Origin: Acanthornis magna
Taxonomy: Eukaryota > Chordata > Aves > Passeriformes > Acanthizidae
NCBI GenBank assembly: GCA_036785705.1
Contig: JAWUZG010000001.1
Span: 5,766,001 to 5,830,000 of the forward strand
Reading direction: 5' to 3'
DNA length: 64,000 nucleotides
Part shown: in pieces, positions 60,566-64,000 of the stretch
Layout: the number at the start of each line of letters is the position of its first letter
Position numbering within the stretch: the stretch's first letter is position 1
Made by a program: the position numbers and the translations under genes
The notes under the pieces: model-generated
What the model was told of the DNA's origin: nothing
The model's database searches: none
What the model saw: the letters and a program-made list of their open reading frames with translations, nothing else

Positions 60566-62568
60566 CACTAAATGGATGGCCTCCCAGATCCATGCATCAT
60601 TGCTGTTTAGCTGTTAGAGTGTTCATAATTAAAAATCATGACATGTGACCTTTAGTCCATGGCCACAGCACAATTACATTCACCTTACCTTATTTATGAA
60701 TGCAAATCAGGTCAGTTTAAGTCAGCATTGCGTTTACTCTGCATATTTTTAAAAGACATTTCTTGCCACAGCATGCCTTTCTCCCAGCCTCCTGCACTTT
60801 GTGGTAATTGCAGAGCATGCTGTCACGCTGGAATTGCAGGTATGGATAGTTTGAGTGGTGATGGAGTTTGAGTGGTCTGGAGATGCCTTGGATCTGTCAG
60901 CAGCCAAAAGTGATGAGATAATTTGAATGGTACAGCTTTGTCTTTGAATGGCTCACAGTACTCCAGAACAAGCTTTAATGAAACTGATATACCTTGGCAA
61001 TAAAATGAATACATCTCATCTGAAGTTATTTATGCTAGACGAGGATCTAACTCCCAGTTTGTTATATGAGCGAGGAGACTGCAGGTTTTGGAAGGCTCTG
61101 CCCCCAAAGCTCATCTGTGGAAAGCCATTCTTCATTGTGCCTTTGAACCCTCACCATGCCTTGAGGTAAACTCCTCCCAAGTGCCAGTGGATTAAATAAC
61201 CCTTGTATGGAGGTACACAGGGAGAAGCGAGGGGAATTTCAACTGGTCATTATCAATCACACAGCACAAACAGTTTGGAGAAGTAATCAGTCTCTCTGTC
61301 CTTCACACAAAGAGGTTTACAACACCAGAGGAGTTTATTATTATTGCTGGCCTAAGATCATCAAAGTCATTTTGTTTCGTCTTGAACAGTAGTCAGAGGG
61401 GTTAAAGGGAGGTTAAACTGCCTAAACAAAATGGAAGCAATTACACAGTGGGATCGTGGATGATTGTTTGCTTTAACCCTCACTGACAGAGAAGGTACTG
61501 TAACAAAAAGTTTCCCAAGTTTTCACAATCATTAAAAGCATCTGTCTATTTAAGTTCACGCCAAGCTTCTTCCCCTAAATCTTTGGGGAAATGTCACTGC
61601 TTTAAACACTATCAGCTTCTTCAGAGTTGCCCACGCAGCCCCCATTCAGCGTCCGATCTCTGCAGCATTGTCATCACTTCTCAGAGCGCTGTGCAGGGCA
61701 GGACTGACACAGCGCTAGCAATGTGCCTCTAAAAGCTGTGCCTTAGCTTTTCTACTCAGGGACTTGGCAGGAAAAGACAAAACTCTGTGAAGAGCAGTAT
61801 GACTGAGAATGCAGAATTGGCCCATTCCAAACTTTAAATTGGAAGAAGGGGATTTGACTGCTCTACTCCATTCAAGGTTATATCACAGCTTGAGTCGTCA
61901 AACTTGGCCTTCCACTGACCTGCATCATGTGAGGGGATGAGATCTGCCCCTCACTAGTTTTGTTTTTTTCTGCTCCTCAAATATGGAAGGTAGTAGTGTA
62001 AACAACTTTCACTTGCAGCATGAGCACTGCTGCGTTATGGGGCTAAAAGGAGTCTTTATTCCCCACAGCTCCACTGCTGCTAAGGAGAAAAACACATCAA
62101 AGAGTCTTAGAAATATGACATGTTTAAAGAATGCATAGGAAAAAAGTTTTAATTCCATAAGAAGGCATTGACACAACGTTTATTGAAACTTGTCTTTCTG
62201 AAAGGTGACTAGGGCTTCTACACATAACCCAAATGAAGGATCGCATGCCTAATTTTATCATTATGTAAGACACTTGCAAAATGTACCCTGAAGGAATGTT
62301 ACTGAAATTGCTTCTTTATTGACGTGAATCTTTGCAAAGTTAATGGTGAAATATTTCTGTGATCCTGTGTCACACCTCCAAACATGAGGTGACGCTGTCA
62401 AAGAGCTCTCTGTATCCTGTGAAGTGTTTATCTTGTTTGAGCTTGTTGCAAGGTTTAACAAAAAAAAAAAAATCAGGGAACAGGATAGGAGGAAAGCACT
62501 GCATTTACAATTTGTAAAAGAACTCTCATTTATATGGCATATCTTCTGTTGGAAAAAAGACAACAAAC

Positions 62569-62626
62569 CAAAATATAAAAAAAAATCCCAAAAACCCAAC
62601 AAAACAAAACAAAAAAGCAAACAAAC
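62569..62626. repeat. A/C-rich low-complexity array
   Basis: AAAAACCC, CAAAA and CAAA units. On the minus strand it resembles the GTTT/GGGTTTT array at 15459-15545. Confidence 0.88.
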
Positions 62627-63898
62627 TCTTTTTTTGTACAGAGAAAGCAATAAAAACAGTTTATCAATAGAGCCAAAATGTTCAAGCACAAAAGAGATTT
62701 AATAGAGTCACAGTCATAGAAGGAGGTTGCACAGGGATGAATCAGGCTCTTACTTCTCAAAACATTACTGTAAATGGTAAAGACTAAATAATATCCTTAG
62801 ACAAATATCTGTGCATCTCTGAAAATTAACCACAGCCAGCACATGAAGGAACATATTTTGGTCTGTCTTGCTTCAGATTCAAAGCAATGGAAATCTGTCA
62901 GATTCAATAGGACTATTCTTGGTATAAAACTCTGAAGTTGCATTGTGCTATTAGAACAAGGCTTATCATTTGTGAGAATCTGCTTTGGAAATGGTGAAGC
63001 TACAGGTAAAAATACAGGTCAAATCATGTAAAAGGGCACCAGTTTGACTGAGGCTCTGAGTGCATGGAGGAAGAGATTGGCACCTGTCCTGGGTTATATG
63101 TTAAAGAAAATAACAGTCTAATTTTCTTCTGACTTGTCTGAGAGAAGACAGCATGAAAGCCTAGTGGAAATGTGCTTTGTGTTACAAGTCAGAAGGATTT
63201 TAATCTGAATAGCTAATACAAAAATTAGTCAGCCAGCTGACTGTGTAACAGCAGTGTAGTATGCCACTTGCTTAATTAAATAAATTTCCCTTCCTTCCCC
63301 CAAATTAATAGACTACTGGACCGTGTCATGATTTATGTGTCCTCTAATGCTGGTTCCCTAGATGCAAGAAGGACATAAATGTGACAGTGCAGGCATTGTT
63401 TTGCAGGCAAGCAGACAAGATATGAGAACACAAACAGGAAATGCTTCCATTGGATAACAAACCTGATGTCAAGATCCTTGTTTTTGTGTCATGTCAGTGT
63501 AGTGTAGGGGAGAGTCTTATTCTTTTTACCTCCAAAAGTAGGATATCCAAAAGACGTGTGAAGCTGCATCTGAGTTAGGAAACCCGCACAAGCTCATATT
63601 CAGCAGCTTGTTTAATCACACCTGGCACAGGATCTTTATATCATATTTCTATCAATGCTTTTTTTCTTGTACAGTCCTAAAATATAAATTATATTAGCCA
63701 GAACAGAACTGAAGGCTGCCCTGGAAGGTGGCTCAGCCTGGCAGGGGTCAGTGGTGTTTAGTGATGTTCAGGCTGTAACTTATTGTCACTATCTCACTGC
63801 TGACAGCAGACAAAAGGGCTTCTGAATTGTCATGGATTTTCTGGTCCCTGCTGCACCTCCTCCTGCCAAAGCACCTCCCAGCTGCTGCCTTGCCGAGG

Positions 63899-63918
63899 TA
63901 AATTACTGTAAATTACTG
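63899..63918. repeat. Perfect 10-bp tandem duplication
   Basis: TAAATTACTG occurs twice head to tail. Confidence 0.88.
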
Positions 63919-64000
63919 TGCTATGTAAAATAAACTTAGGTCAGAATAAGATGCACCAGGAAATGCTGTCATGCAGGATAAAGTTACTGGCAGGAATCAA

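Larger units (their letters stand above)
60566..64000. other. Gene-free stretch to the window end
   Basis: No gene was recognised. A 142-codon minus frame at 62261-62689 runs partly through low-complexity A-rich sequence and has no recognisable domain. Contents are an A/C-rich array (62569-62626) and a perfect 10-bp tandem duplication at 63899-63918 (TAAATTACTG twice). Confidence 0.5.

Noticed and set aside
62261..62689. 142-codon minus-strand frame with hydrophobic stretches
   Set aside because: The hydrophobic part comes from low-complexity A-rich sequence read in reverse (F, L, K-rich). No domain was recognised.

Overview
This window reads as bird nuclear DNA, most likely intergenic or deep-intronic sequence. 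The strongest evidence is a set of CR1 (chicken repeat 1) LINE copies with the characteristic avian 3' end: a 'cttccaacc' block followed by ATTCTATG-type octamers. There is also a long terminal repeat of a type widespread in bird genomes. The sequence is visibly AT-rich, shows no bacterial-style gene packing, and has no open frame longer than 161 codons. Those longer frames look like chance. I recognise no functional protein-coding gene, tRNA, rRNA, snRNA or CRISPR array.

Layout. 1-6 kb: unassigned sequence, then a probable solo LTR on the minus strand (1948-2565), an ancient amniote repeat (about 3240-3365), a minus-strand CR1 (3668-3972) and a MIR-like SINE (5841-5915). 6-16.5 kb: mostly unassigned, with T-runs, an (ATTT)n array and a GTTT-rich array. 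16.6 kb: a 62-codon frame broken by one stop that may be the N-terminus of a dead pogo/Tigger-type transposase. 17.3 kb: a second minus-strand CR1 fragment. 20.9-21.95 kb: a plus-strand CR1 of about 0.9 kb carrying remnants of the reverse-transcriptase ORF, followed directly by the 3' tail of a different CR1 subfamily. 23.7-24.6 kb (minus): a decayed multi-pass membrane protein pseudogene, tentatively ABCC/MRP-like. 24.8-33.6 kb: unassigned, with a G-run, a perfect hairpin, a 9-bp tandem array, a TATA-like element and a 39-nt poly-A. 33.6-33.96 kb: a compact plus-strand cluster of good splice sites with one continuous frame across them. It is the best candidate for an unannotated spliced transcript. 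34-50 kb: little recognisable. 50.1-51.75 kb and 53.5 kb: a cluster of ancient MIR/L2-like amniote repeats. 54-64 kb: unassigned, with a few simple repeats and a 24-bp tandem duplication.

There is no operon or pathway to describe, and I found no convincing new multi-gene system. The items most worth checking are the exon-like cluster near 33.7 kb, the membrane-protein pseudogene near 24 kb, the disrupted transposase-like frame at 16.6 kb, and the concentration of ancient repeats at 50-53.6 kb. All repeat and family assignments come from recognising consensus sequence, with no database search.
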